The notes under the pieces: model-generated
Databases searched by the model: none
Told to the model about the DNA's origin: nothing
Seen by the model: the letters and a program-made list of their open reading frames with translations, nothing else
Translations under genes and position numbers: made by a program
In this document: positions 34,280 through 45,130 of the stretch, piece after piece
Layout: every line of letters begins with the position of its first letter
Numbering within the stretch: the stretch's first letter is position 1
DNA from: Lophius americanus
Taxonomy: Eukaryota > Chordata > Actinopteri > Lophiiformes > Lophiidae
Direction of reading: 5' to 3'
Assembly: GCA_037951165.1 (NCBI GenBank)
Contig: JBBDHG010000151.1
Coordinates: forward strand, 2,605,001 to 2,669,000
DNA length: 64,000 nt

Positions 34280-34735
34280 TCCAACTGTTGCGACATCATC
34301 CCATCACCCATCAGAAGCTTTATTACGGTAACGCCATGGTCCGTCATTAAACCTACTGTAGTGACGCCATGGCCCATATGAACCCCATTATGGCGACGTC
34401 ATTAACCATCATGGACCTTTCTATGATGGGGCCTTGATCTGTCATGCACCTTATTTTGGTGACGCCCTGATCCGACATGAAACCTACTATGGTGAGGCCT
34501 TGATCCGTCATGAACCTTCCTTTGGTGATGCCCTGATCCAACAAGAACTCTACTATGGCGAGGCCTTGATCCGTCATGAACCTTCCTTTGGTGATGCCCT
34601 GATCCAACAAGAACTCTACTATGGCGAGGCCTTGATCCGTCATGAACCTTTTCTTTGGTGACGCCTTGATCCGACATGAACCCTACTATGGTGACGGCCT
34701 GATCCATCATGAACCTTACCATATTGACAACTTGA
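34280..34735. repeat. 33-bp minisatellite with 66-bp higher-order unit
   Basis: Subunits of the type GCCTTGATCCGTCATGAACC repeat about every 33 bp. The 66-bp doublet starting GAGGCCTTGATCC begins at 34494, 34560 and 34626, and two doublets are essentially identical. Since 33 is a multiple of three, frames stay open on both strands and give 22-residue peptide repeats (minus strand MTDQGLAIVEFLLDQGITKG). I regard these as by-products. Confidence 0.95.
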
Positions 34736-35229
34736 TGCAAAGTAGTGCAGGTCATGATGTCGGCATTGGTAGGATTTTTAAACTCCCTCAGAAAAGGTTT
34801 TTCCTGTTTCTATGATTTCAGATTGACATTCGGAGTTAAGCTCATTCTGGGAGGGGATTTCCTATCCAAAGCAGATCTAAAAATACTTTTCAATATTAAC
34901 CAAAACAAACTTTTCTACAAAAACAAAGCACTGAAGTGATTCCTTTTACTTTCTTTATAAACTTTTATCTCGTTTCCATGGAAACAAGTTGAATTTAGGC
35001 TCATTTTGTGAATGGAATGAATATCAGATGAAGGTTTCTGGGACATAATATTATGTCTATTTTCTATTTATTATTTATTATTTTGTATTAATATTATCTT
35101 TCAGGCACTGGAAAGGTGCCCTTTGGTATTTTGGGTAATTATTCTTTTTTTTCTGATTTTAAAAATGTCTTAGATATAATTGAACAGTTTTTATTTAAAG
35201 CTGATTTTACACTAATAAAAACCAACCCT
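34736..35229. other. unassigned AT-rich sequence
   Basis: AT-rich; nothing recognised. Confidence 0.35.
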
Positions 35230-35540
35230 CCCTTGTTTGTCTGTTTGTTACCCAAATTACGGAATAAATAATGGATGGAGTTGCATGAAATTTTACACAG
35301 TGGCAAGTTTTGATCTCATTCTAGAATAAATTGATAAACTTTTGGTGACATTTAGTCATGATCTCATAGCGTCTTGTCGTAATAACGTATTTTGGCTGCA
35401 TGATCATAAACTGCATCTTGAAATACTTCCATTTAAGTCCACGGGGGATTTTTTTACAGGTTCAGGTATCATAAAATAAAGCCATCTGATCAACTCTTGT
35501 GCCTTGGTGGAGGTTTGCTTTCTGGTACTCCACTTATAAC
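35230..35540 (+). repeat. old dispersed vertebrate repeat, decayed
   Basis: TTACCCAAATTACGGAATAA, GGATGGAGTTGCATGAAATTT, GTGGCAAGTTTTGATCTC and the terminal TGCCTTGGTGGAGGTTTGC match, in order, a common vertebrate interspersed repeat that ends CCTTGGCGGAGGTCTGCGC. It has no coding content. I cannot name the family with certainty. Confidence 0.45.
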
Positions 35541-35740
35541 CCGTAAATTTCACCTTGAATACAATCCTTGTGTAACACACTTTCCACAATGGGGCCCTGG
35601 GGCTCCGCCTCCTTTCTTACACATATACACTGAGCTATTATCCACTATCGTTCACCCTCTGTCTCTGCTGCTACATAATATTACTTTTCTCCCTCTTGTT
35701 TTTATTATTCCCCCGACACTCTCTCTCTTTCTCTCTCTCT

Positions 35741-35777
<37 letters not shown>

Positions 35778-36378
35778 TAAACAGTCTTACTGTGCTTTCT
35801 CTCTCTCCTGGCTTTTTTCGAGAGTCTCCCTCTCTTGGACGCAGCCTTAAATGGAAAGTCTATACACGCTGCCCGTCTGTGAAGGCCCCTCCGTCCAACA
35901 GCTGAGCATTTATAATGGTTTGTTTATGTTTGAAAGGGCTTTCCACAGTAACCCACTGTCATGAGTGGAGCCTGGTTCGACTGGTAAGTAACAGTAGCAT
36001 TAAGCGCAACCACACCCACACACACACACACTGCTGTGTGCTGGAGAGCCTCTGTGATATAGATTTAATTAGTCTTATTATTCTAATCATAGGCTGTACA
36101 TGACAGGCCTTGCCAGTGGGAGGAGGAGGGGGAGGAGGAGGAGGGGGTAGGGGAAGAAAGACGAGGGAGCAAAATTAAGAGGATAAAGGGAGGCAAGGTG
36201 GAAAGACTGCTCTCTGCCACTGATTGCTATGATAGTGGGGTTATTATTGGTGGTTTTGAAGGCTGGAAACTCTCCTCTCATGTGATCCTTCCAGGAAAAA
36301 GCTCAGCCTTAATAAAGTGGCTTCTCACTGGTTGGAGCTCTCCGTCTGTTAGAGTTATTATTTAGACTCTCTCTGAGT
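35541..36378. other. mostly unique sequence with short simple repeats
   Basis: The stretch 35880-36110 is unique and includes GATTTAATTAGTCTTATTATTC, a homeodomain-type TAAT cluster. A short CA run lies at 36008-36031 and a GGA-rich patch at 36118-36150. No exon recognised. Confidence 0.3.
35719..35772. repeat. (CT)n microsatellite
   Basis: CT units with TTCT and ATTCT interruptions. Confidence 0.92.
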
Positions 36379-36427
36379 GTGTGTGTGCGTGTGTGCGTGT
36401 GTGGGTGTGTGTGTGCGCGCGCGTTTG
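36379..36427. repeat. (TG)n/(CG)n microsatellite
   Basis: TG units with GCG variants ending in GCGCGCGCG. Confidence 0.9.
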
Positions 36428-36987
36428 TGTTCCTGCATCAGTTTGTGTCCTGCTCGGTCGCAAAATTAAAGGTAGAGTGTCTTAAGTGCTGCTGGGTTTG
36501 ATTGACAGCTCCCTGCACCTGTCTTTGGCATCACTAATGGAGCCGCGAACACACGAGATGGCGTGTGTGTGCCCCCCCAAGGGGGCAGCTTGATGGAGTG
36601 GTCCTCCGTGACACATACACACACACTTGGATGGTGGGTGGTGGGTGGGGTGGAGGCCTCCTCCCTGCTTGTTAATTGCCCCTACTCCATAGCCTGCTGC
36701 GCTGCCATGGGGGAGGAGAGAAACAGTAGAAAGGGGGAGGGGTTGTAGCAGTGGCTGCCATCTGCTCTGACTCCTGACCCCCCACCCATCCACCCACCCA
36801 AACACATGAAATCCACCTCCTCCTCTTTTTTGCTACACATCCACCCTTTGCCAGGCTCTTTTCCGAGGATTGTTTCTTTTATTCCGAGGTGGGAAGAAAT
36901 GCCTGCATGCGTGCGTCGTCGCCACCTTTAACGAGCAGGTGACCCATCCAGCCAGAATTACATGCACACACTTTTTGTGCAAATGAT
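36428..36987. other. unassigned non-coding sequence
   Basis: Nothing recognised; short CA- and GT-rich patches near 36610-36655. Confidence 0.3.
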
Positions 36988-36992
36988 GCACA

Positions 36993-37023
<31 letters not shown>
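36988..37023. repeat. (CA)n microsatellite
   Basis: About sixteen CA units. Confidence 0.92.
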
Positions 37024-37027
<4 letters not shown>

Positions 37028-38059
37028 GCAGCAACTCGACAAAGCTCGCCGTGACTTGTGCACACGGACAGAAGTACGCGTGAAAACACCCGGAATGTAA
37101 AAAAAAAAATCAAGAAAGAAAGAAAAAAAAAGAACCGCCACCACAAAACTCTCGGCGGGAGGGGAGAGACAGAGGACAAGAAACAAAGCAGGGGAGGGAA
37201 AGGAATCAGGGAAGGGACCGGATGCTGGGAGAGAGCGGTAACAAGTGTCTGGCTCTTTGTGTCTTGATGTATTGTTAGGGATGAGCGGGAGGAGACAGCC
37301 TGTCGTGTCGTCTGATTGACAACTAGATGGATTGTAGATCAGCCGTGGAATAGGTTGGCCGGCTCTGAGGGTGTGCCTGCTCACATGTATGTTCCATCAA
37401 GGAGCAGCTATTCATCCATTATTGACATGCGGACGTCGCTGTAGGTGGGTAGGAAAACGTTGAATTATGTTCTCTCCACCGAATAGAGTAGAATCGAAGA
37501 AATAGAACATTTTACATGCAATATTACTTCCTATCATGTTCCACATCACATGTCTTATCGTTTGCTATACGACGCTCATCATCATGGCGGCACTGGACAG
37601 TTCAGTCAGATAAATCACGTTATCATTGTTTTATTACAATGGAAAAACATGTTATTTGGCATCTAGGCGTGGTGGGGCTTTAAAGAGCAGGCAGCAAATG
37701 CTGATGCAGGGCAGTTGAGGCATAAGCAGCGCAGAGGGAGGAGATGGGAAATTTTTTACTGTTTAAATACGCCGCCAAATTTGGAGGGCGTGATTGGTAA
37801 ATGGTTATGGAGGGTGTGGCATGTCATGTGAGTGAGCAGAGCAGCTCGAGTTGACTGACTGTACTGGGGCGTCGCTCCATTTTTACTCACCTATCTTATG
37901 TTTTTTGATACAATCTCTGGTACAACAGTATCCTCCTGGATCAATAAAGCTTTTATGTCACTGACTTAGTTATGTCAATCGGTTCCATTAGAGTAGGCCG
38001 GATTCAGAAAATGTGAAAAAAAAAAACTAAGAACACAATACAGACTAAGTGCTGCTTCA
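37024..38059. other. unassigned non-coding sequence
   Basis: 37930-37960 ends with CTGGATCAATAAAGCTTTTA, a polyadenylation-like tail such as retroelements often carry. No body of such an element was recognised upstream. Confidence 0.3.
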
Positions 38060-38673
38060 TATAGTAAAAATAATAATACATTTTTATTCATAGAGCAATT
38101 CTTTTCATACATAATCAAAGTGGCTTTAAAGGTACTAAAAAAAAGCAATAACATCAGAATCAGATATCAAAACATAACATGTTGTTATGATTGATTTAAT
38201 AAAACAAAGTTATGTTGAATTTACTGAAATAAGATATATTGCATGTACTAAACACACTTATGTTGAATTTACTAAACTAAATTACGTGATTCTTAACAAC
38301 GGCGACAATTTCATTAGTGTGTAACTGTTCAGTTCTTCCCATAGAGAAGAAAACGTACGATTAAAAAACGTCCATGTTTTATTCACTAAACACAATTATG
38401 TTATATTTACTAAAAACAATCATGTAACCCGAAACATTTTAATATTACATTAATGTAATTAAAGTCCCTTGTTTTAATTGTCAAACATTCAATTATTTAG
38501 TTCTCTCAGCATTTAAAATGTCACGTAGTGCAAACAACAACCATGTTTCCTTTACTGAACACATTTATGTCAAATGTAATAGACAGTTATATTGAATTAA
38601 CTGAACCCAATTATTTAACTGAAAACATTTTACTATAACATTAATGTAATTAAACTACCTTTTACAATTACTA

Positions 38674-38675
<2 letters not shown>
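38060..38675. repeat. AT-rich degenerate repeats, possibly a LINE 3' region
   Basis: The phrases TTATGTTGAATTTACTAAAC and AACATTTTAATATTACATTAATGTAATTAAA recur with variation (38200-38650). Because an L2 fragment lies just beyond in minus orientation, part of this may be its 3' untranslated region; that is inference. Confidence 0.45.
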
Positions 38676-38709
<34 letters not shown>

Positions 38710-38715
38710 CATACA
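38676..38715. repeat. (TA)n then (TACA)n microsatellite
   Basis: About fourteen TA units followed by TACATACATACA. Confidence 0.92.
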
Positions 38716-39215
38716 GCCGGACCATTAGAGTAGCTATAAGACCACTGGCCGAGGACCTCAAGGTAGCGCTGGTGCTACGGTAATAAAAATGTCAGAGAGG
38801 TTGGGGGGGAAAGACGCCATACAGGGCATTAAAAGTAATCAATAAATTCCTAAAATGTATCCTAAAACATCCTGGGAGCCTGAAGGGGCTCAAACGAGAG
38901 CAACGTGGTCACGTCTCTCAGTTCTAGTTTAAATTCTAGCAGCTGAGCTCCGGACATTCTGGAGCCGATTGATGGATTTTTCTTTTAATTCAGACATGTA
39001 AAAAAAACTATTGAAGTAATCTCACCGTGAAATGTAATATAATGTAATTAAAAGTTACAAAGGTGTGTATATTTTAAGGATTTCTAAAATGGTAAAAACA
39101 AGATTATATAAAACTCATAAAAACTGAGATTACTGTCCAACCGGAAGCCAAGATTCTTTGCGACAGGCTTAATATTGTCTGCAAGGGAACCCAGAAACAC
39201 TGATTCCAGAACCTT
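38716..39215 (-). pseudogene. L2-clade LINE ORF2 C-terminal remnant
   Basis: Read on the minus strand, the segments follow the order of the L2 region downstream of the reverse transcriptase. DYFNSFFYMSE near 38985-39025 stands for the usual DYCNSL. SINRLQNVRSSAAR at about 38935-38975 stands for xxRLQxVQNxAAR. A DHV block follows, and TLRSSASGLIAT near 38735-38775 stands for ALRSSxxGLLxVP. Frameshifts and stops break the frame repeatedly. The catalytic reverse transcriptase part is absent. Confidence 0.7.
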
Positions 39216-40002
39216 TTCATTTTTAATTAAGGCAGCGACGCTCCCTTGCCTCACTTGACAAACATTCCACTATTGATTCCTTCAAAATAAAAAGACTCCA
39301 GTAATAACATCCACGTTTCATTTCCAGGAGAGCAGAATCCCATCTGTCAGTCTTGAGGGATGAGCACATGACAGGAGGATGATCCGAACGGGATTCATAT
39401 AATTTGATGGATAAAACTGCTGCGGTTTCGTTTTCTAATGAAGTCCCAGAGTGGAGCCGGCCAAGCCGAGCCGATGCATGAGCAATAGTTCACCATAATG
39501 TAATAGAAATTAATGATGCAATCTAGAAAGCATTTTTTTAGCCACGCTAGCAGCACGGCTCAGTGGATGCTAATATCGGTCTGGCAGTTTGCCACCGCTC
39601 TGGAGCAAACTGAGAGATCTGGATGAAATAACCGTTGGCGCAGACGTTTATACCCTTGTTATTCCTCATATTTTCATTTCGCACCATTTATTTTCTGAGA
39701 CTCCCCATCCAGTGCAAGTGCCGCGAGAGAGTCTATCCCAGCTGTGCCGTGATCGCGCAACCGGGTTGCGACGAAGACCCTTGTGTACCACCTAATTTGT
39801 CATAAGAACCAACCAGAATACCTCAGGACATCTGACTCGGGCCTACCGGTCTCAAAAACCATGCTGAAGAAGTTTTTTTTTTACAGAATGCAACTCAAAT
39901 TACGGAATAATTATATCTCTAAAAAACTTTTTTTTCTTTTTTCTTTTCCCCAAAATACTGTTCTTTCCAAAAAATATTTCATGGAGGATTTTCAAATTTT
40001 AT
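39216..40002. other. unassigned non-coding sequence
   Basis: GAGAGTCTATCCCAGCTGTG at 39727 resembles a phrase common in fish interspersed repeats; too short to call. Confidence 0.3.
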
Positions 40003-40385
40003 AACCCCGGAGACTTTAGCGGGAGGAAGAACTGGATGGATTTTGGGAAAGTTGGTGTATATTTCCAACACTAGGGGGAGCTTTATGTCCAGACGTTTTC
40101 GGGCTAAAATTTCTCAACCGTTTTGTCCCATTTAGTCTAGATTTTGTCATTATGTGAATCGACTTGAGGAGATCTATCCTTCATATATATTCTACTCCAA
40201 TTGTTCATATTTTACTCAAAAGGAGGAGCTCTTCTTCTATGAAAAACACTTTTTTCTGGCCATAACTTGGCGTTAAATTTCAGGAGTTCAATCAGGCGGA
40301 TTGGTTGTACAACGAAGGGGATTGTGGGAATTTCCGGGATATACCTTTTGCCGTCGGGGCGAACAGTGTAGTTCTAGTTTATCAT
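40003..40385 (+). mobile_element. GGGGGAGC-module family copy
   Basis: Enters mid-left block (GGAAGAACTGGATGGATTTTG), then CACTAGGGGGAGC (40069-40081), CTCAACCGTTTTGTCCC, TTGAGGAGATCTATCC, TTCATATTTTACTC, a degraded second module start AAAAGGAGGAGCT, GGAGTTCAATCAGGCGGAT, GTACAACGAAGGGGATTG and the right-end phrase GGGATATACCTTTTGCCGTC. The left inverted end is missing. Confidence 0.82.
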
Positions 40386-41604
40386 CGGATATCAGACAAT
40401 CCACCACAAGGATGATAACTTATAAATCAATAATTAAAAACGTTTTGCACTGTCTACATTACCCAATGCATCAAGATGCTTATTGTTCATTGTTGTTTTA
40501 CAATTATTTTAACGAAATGTGTTTCAGTATGTTTACTTTGGAACTACATCCCCGTTTAAATTGTACTAACTCATTCTGAAATTTTCTCTTTCAAATTGTA
40601 GTTGCGTTTTTATATTGTGAACTTCTCACTTTTTAGTTTCTTTTTAACTTTCCTGTAAAGCACATAAAACAAAGCCGCCTTGCCACACGTGCTTATTCTT
40701 ACATATGCGTCAAACGGCACTTTCTAAAAAATACTTTAACCTGGAAAAAAATCACTTGGCCTCACAGTCACCTGGTGGCTGAAGTCGGTATCGACTCGGA
40801 GGGTAAGGAGCTCCCACACTTTACTCTACCTCCCTGATTTAAAAAATATCCTGGATAATTTTCTTCCTTTTGGTCTTTTTTGAGCTAGTCGCTAACTGCT
40901 ACTAGCTTCTTCCCGGTGTGTGACACTCACCCATCATCAAACGTCACACTCCCGTCCTGCCTTTACACATAACTTTTGTACAGATGCATGATTCCCATCG
41001 GTTACTACCTCCGCTGCCAGCTTGAAGGTGAAACAACTCGGACTCATCGGTACGAATCCATTATTTATATATTAATCCACCTTGTCTAATTCTTTAACAA
41101 AACATGCATAAACAAGCATGAAACACTCAGGATCCCACATCATGATTACCTGATCAGCCATAACATTTAAGCCATTTGGCTAATACTGGTAAGTTCCCAT
41201 AGTCGGTTGTGTTCTGTGTTCTGTGTTCTGTTTTTAGTTATGCGCTGGTAAAGGTTTTCACTATTTTACGACATGATTTCTTCATCATGTCATAAAATAA
41301 TTTAGTCCTACTTGTAGCCCTAGATTTAAAAAAAAAGCCTCTAAATTACAAGGAAAAGCAGCTTTAATTAAATAGATTCATTCAAGAAAAAGAATGTAAC
41401 AGTTTTTGAGTCATTCTATGAGGATATGATGATAGGGCTGGATTAAAATGTATGTCAAAGCTAATATAATAATAATAATATGAAATTAAATACAGGCCTG
41501 TTTGCACGCTGATGATGCAGTATTTAATTTACCAGATGAGAGATGACACCCTAAATACACTTGCACCATACACCTTATCCCACATGGAATGCTATGTATT
41601 TTTG
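40386..41604. other. unassigned non-coding sequence
   Basis: Contains a stray Tc1/mariner-like terminus at 41150-41180 (CCTGATCAGCCATAACATTT) with nothing attached; otherwise nothing recognised. Confidence 0.35.
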
Positions 41605-41607
41605 TGC

Positions 41608-41656
<49 letters not shown>

Positions 41657-41672
41657 TGTGTGTGTGTTTGTG
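41605..41672. repeat. (TG)n microsatellite
   Basis: Long TG array with two TTTG interruptions. Confidence 0.94.
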
Positions 41673-42613
41673 CTCAATGGTCTAAAAAGGAGGGCAAACA
41701 AAAATGTGAAGCGCAGAGGATTTATAATACGCCTGGAAGATGCCAGCTCAGCATCTGTGAAGGTGTTGGCGTGTGACCTCAGATACCCTTCCTCCCAAAG
41801 CTCCACCTCTCCAAAATGGCAATTACCAACAGTCCATCAGTGCGCCGGCATTAATGGGCTAGCCCCATGCCCCATGAGTACTGTAGAATAATTACAGGGC
41901 ATTCACCCTCCCCATGGCCACTCTGATGTCCATGTCGAGAGATTTCCCCAAGAGGGACATCAAAGTGCACAGAGGGGACTCCCGCGTTTTGAAACGGGAT
42001 TGTTTAAGGCGAACGAGGCGTCGAGCCGCCTCACACATGCAGGCCAGTGGGCTAAGCAGTCAGAGAGCATGATGAAAATGCACGCAGAAATATCACAGTA
42101 TCCCTACATGCATACATCACCATGAAGAGCACGGGTTGCAGCCTTGTTCTCCCCGGGGATGTACGCCTCGGAAAGGTCTGAGGGCCAAAAGGGCCAAATC
42201 GGGCCCCTTAGGTGACGATAATAACGGCTTGAAGGGGGTAGAGCGGAGTGAGAGGTGGGGGGATCCAAACATCATGATTACAGCGGAATTGAATTCCCAC
42301 AGGGGTTCTATATGTGAGGGGAGCCAGGCTAGAATATAGGGCAACCGTATGGATATGCTGTGATGATAAAAGACATTGCTGTGTGGGAATACAACGCGCA
42401 TCCCTCAAGCTAAACAATGCAGCAGTTTGCTTCTTTCTTTTTTTTGTTCAGCATTTACTCCGTAAAGGCCAATGAGTTCATCTGCCATTCCAGCCCTGCC
42501 GCAGTCTATCTGCGGTGTGATGGCCGTCAGGGCGCTCTGCCAGGACTGTATTGTATATCCCAGTAAACTCTAAGGACCGGAATGTTGGAGGCAGCCCGAG
42601 CTGAGTCACAAGC
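41673..42613. other. unique, non-repetitive sequence
   Basis: About 900 bp of balanced composition without recognisable transposon debris. It could be conserved regulatory DNA, but nothing in the sequence alone proves that. No exon is evident. Confidence 0.25.
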
Positions 42614-42651
42614 TTTATTTTCCTGCAGTGGATCATCTGCAGGAAAATAAA
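42614..42651. repeat. perfect hairpin, 15-bp arms
   Basis: TTTATTTTCCTGCAG (42614-42628) and CTGCAGGAAAATAAA (42637-42651) are exact reverse complements around TGGATCAT. Confidence 0.92.
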
Positions 42652-42704
42652 TAAAACATTCAAAGGACCTTAAAGGGCGAGTTCGCCTTTTTTTAAAACC
42701 GAGT

Positions 42705-42885
42705 TCATTCTTATTTATACAGCACCGAATCACAACAGAAGTTACCCCAAGGCAGAATTTAATCTACTGAGACCCAACAATTCCCTCATGAGCAAATAAC
42801 CAGCTAAGATAGCAAGAAACACCTGCCCTTTACTAGGCAGAAACATCGGAGCAGACCCCGGCTCCAGGTGGGGGGACCTTCTGGC
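42705..42885 (+). repeat. dispersed teleost repeat, copy 1
   Basis: Landmarks TTATTTATACAGCACCGAAT, CACAACAGAAGTTACC, GACCCAACAATTCCC, TTTACTAGGCAGAAACATCG and GAGCAGACCCCGGCTCCAGG follow, in order, a very common fish interspersed repeat (usually AGCGCCAAATCACAAC ... TTTAACAGGCAGAAACCT). The second copy is at 50564. No coding content; I cannot name the family. Confidence 0.6.
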
Positions 42886-42888
42886 GTG

Positions 42889-42911
42889 AGAGAGAAAGAG
42901 AGAGAGAGATG
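42889..42911. repeat. (GA)n microsatellite
   Basis: GA run directly after the dispersed repeat. Confidence 0.88.
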
Positions 42912-42961
42912 GGAGAGAGAAATGGGGAGGCAAGAGGATCTAGAAACAATAGATATACACC

Positions 42962-43285
42962 GAGGAGCCATAACATTAAAACCAGCTGCTTCATTTTAGT
43001 GTAGGTCTCGTTTTTGCCGTCCAAACAGCTTCTTTGTGCAATCTGTGTTCTGACAATATTCTATTAGAACCAGCATTTACTTCTCAGCAATCTGCGCTGA
43101 GGTAGTTGGATCAGACAATATGAGCTAGCCTTCATTCACCCATGTCCCTGTTGCCGGTTCACCAGTTTTCTTCCTTGGACCTCTTTGGTAAGAACTGACC
43201 ACTGCTGACCAGAATAAAACCAACAAGACCTTCACTTCTGGACAACTTGACTTTGTCGTCTAGCCATCACAATTTTTACAGGATA
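42962..43285 (-). mobile_element. internally deleted Tc1/mariner-like copy
   Basis: The end phrase GAGCCATAACATTAAAACCA and CGTTTTTGCCGTCCAAACAG joins near 43028 to the transposase N-terminal region on the minus strand: GCAATCTGTGTTCTGACA, TTAGAACCAGCATTTAC, GAGCTAGCCTTCATTCACCC, TTGCCGGTTCACCAG and CGTCTAGCCATCACAATTTT. The catalytic half is missing. Confidence 0.8.
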
Positions 43286-43978
43286 TTTTCTCATGAAGTT
43301 TGAGTATCGCAGCCAAAATTACAATAAATTATAATTGTTGTCTCAGTTGAATTCTGATTAAAAGTGTGCAGCATAAGTGAGAGGGAAAAAAAATGTGTAG
43401 CTCTATAAAAGCTATAAAAAAAATGAATTAAAAAAAAAGCCCATATGCCCACAGTACGTGACGTGCATGAAAAAAAATCCCATACGGAGGCATATTTGGC
43501 ATATCCTTGGATTTTAAGAGCTGCAGTATATCACTGTGGTTTAAAAGTCCGCCTCAGCTGTGTGCGAGTGCCAGCGCAGAATTCCTCCATGTGCTGTGAC
43601 GTGCGGCGCAGTAGGTGGTGGAGGTATAGCGTGTGCGTTTGTTTCCCCATCTTCCCTCCCTCCAGCTCACACTTACTTCTTTTGTCTCCGTTTTTTTCTT
43701 ACTACTTTCCCAACTGTTCTTTGTCTCTCCTTTTCCCTTCCCAACGTAATTAACCAGTTTCTCGTCTTCTCCCCTTCTTTCTCCCTTCTTCATCAATTAC
43801 TCAGTTCGAGGCGGGGCTCCTCCACCATCTTTCACGCGCTTTCATCTTCTCTTTGATGGGACTCTTGTCTCTTGCATAGAATATGACTGGGGTCTGCTGC
43901 AGTGGGCCTGTACTGACAAAAGCCATTGTGCATGGGGGGGCTGGCATATCCCTCTGAAGCCATGCCAGCTCCTGGGCC
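43286..43978. other. unassigned non-coding sequence
   Basis: Pyrimidine-rich at 43650-43800; no element or exon recognised. Confidence 0.3.
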
Positions 43979-44013
43979 AACACACACACACACGCAGACA
44001 CACAAAAACACAG

Positions 44014-44045
<32 letters not shown>

Positions 44046-44054
44046 ACACACACC
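43979..44054. repeat. (CA)n microsatellite, imperfect
   Basis: CA units with CAGACA and CAAAAACA interruptions. Confidence 0.92.
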
Positions 44055-44924
44055 AGTGATTATCAAGCAAAGCCCGACAAGTGGGGAGCTTATGGAACTG
44101 CAGAGAAGGCCTGGCGCTCTTCCACCCACGGGCCTCTTACCCAACCCCCACCCACTCTGCTTAGCACGCAGTGGGGGGTCAGTACACTCACATGCATTCA
44201 CTCCGTCCACCCCCTGCAGAAAAAACAGCTTCTGTATTGTGTTTCCGTGTTATTCTTCTTTTTCAGCCAATCCCAGCTCTCCGGGATGAAAACAGGCTCG
44301 TTGTGTTTCAGCTGAGCTTCACTGACAAAGACGAGATAAAAAGTGATGGAGAGCTGACAGACGACCTACAACAAACAAAACACACAATGCAGAATTTTAC
44401 AATCATAACAAAACGAGTGATTTTCAATATAAAGCAAAAAGAGATGAAGATTAAAGGGTCACTTCACCCAAAATGACCTTTCACCGAGTCCAACCCCCTT
44501 AAAAACAGGCTGGCCAATGTTAGCGTAGCATTAGCCAGCCCCAGTCCGAGATCCCTCAGCTGGCCAGCTGTGCTCCACAGATGTTCGTGTAAACATTTCG
44601 GATTTTCTTCTCAGGCTTTGGATTTCAAGACAATCATAGTTGAAAGTTTCACTTCCGGCACAAATAATAGTTCAACTCCTTCGCCAGAAAAGTTGTATGG
44701 AGATAAACATTTTATTCACAGCAATGCAATTGCTTCTCTTTTTGCAATGCAATTGCAGCAAGACCCCTTCTCTAAGAAGCCTTTGTTTATTTACTCTGAA
44801 TAAGACAATGGCTGACACAATAGGGGGTTCTAAAGCATGTTGGAGTTCTGCCAGAAAAAAGAAAGTTAGACATGTAACAGAGCTGCAGCTCGTTTAAGCT
44901 GAAGTTCCACGTAGATCTATATGA
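44055..44924. other. unassigned non-coding sequence
   Basis: AAAGGGTCACTTCACCCAAA at 44454 resembles ends seen in some fish DNA transposons, but I found no partner end. TTGCAATGCAATTGC-type repeats lie near 44720-44755. Confidence 0.3.
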
Positions 44925-45015
44925 GGCGGCGGTAGGTCAGTGGTTAGAGCGTTCATCTCCCAGTGATCTCAGCAGTCTACATGTCGTAGGATCCCTGAGC
45001 AAGACCTTGAACCCC
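44925..45015 (+). mobile_element. tRNA-derived SINE fragment
   Basis: The head GGCGGTAGGTCAGTGGTTAG then AGCG carries an A-box-like TAGGTCAGTGG. It is followed by the family body GTCTACATGTCGTAGGATCC and CTGAGCAAGACCTTGAACCC. The B-box region is eroded. It abuts the GGGGGAGC-module fragment that starts at about 45016. Confidence 0.65.
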
Positions 45016-45130
45016 CAATATGATAATATTGAGGAGTTCCATATGGGGTATTTCTTGTGCAATGCAGGGGATTGGAAGCTTTTCGGGTATATACCCCTTG
45101 CCGCCGAGGACGACAGCGTAGGCCTACTTA
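45016..45130 (+). mobile_element. right-end fragment of the GGGGGAGC-module family
   Basis: GAGGAGTTCCATATGGGGTA, TTTCTTGTGCAATGCAGGGG, then the right end GCTTTTCGGGTATATACCCC and TTGCCGCCGAGGACGACAGC. The modules upstream are missing; the SINE may have inserted here or a deletion removed them. Confidence 0.75.

Noticed and set aside
34353..34755. Minus-strand repetitive proteins of 96 and 117 codons
   Set aside because: By-products of a 33-bp unit whose length is a multiple of three; both strands and several phases stay open.
44925..45015. Functional tRNA gene
   Set aside because: Only an A-box-like head is present; acceptor stem pairing and anticodon arm are missing, and the downstream body is that of a fish SINE.
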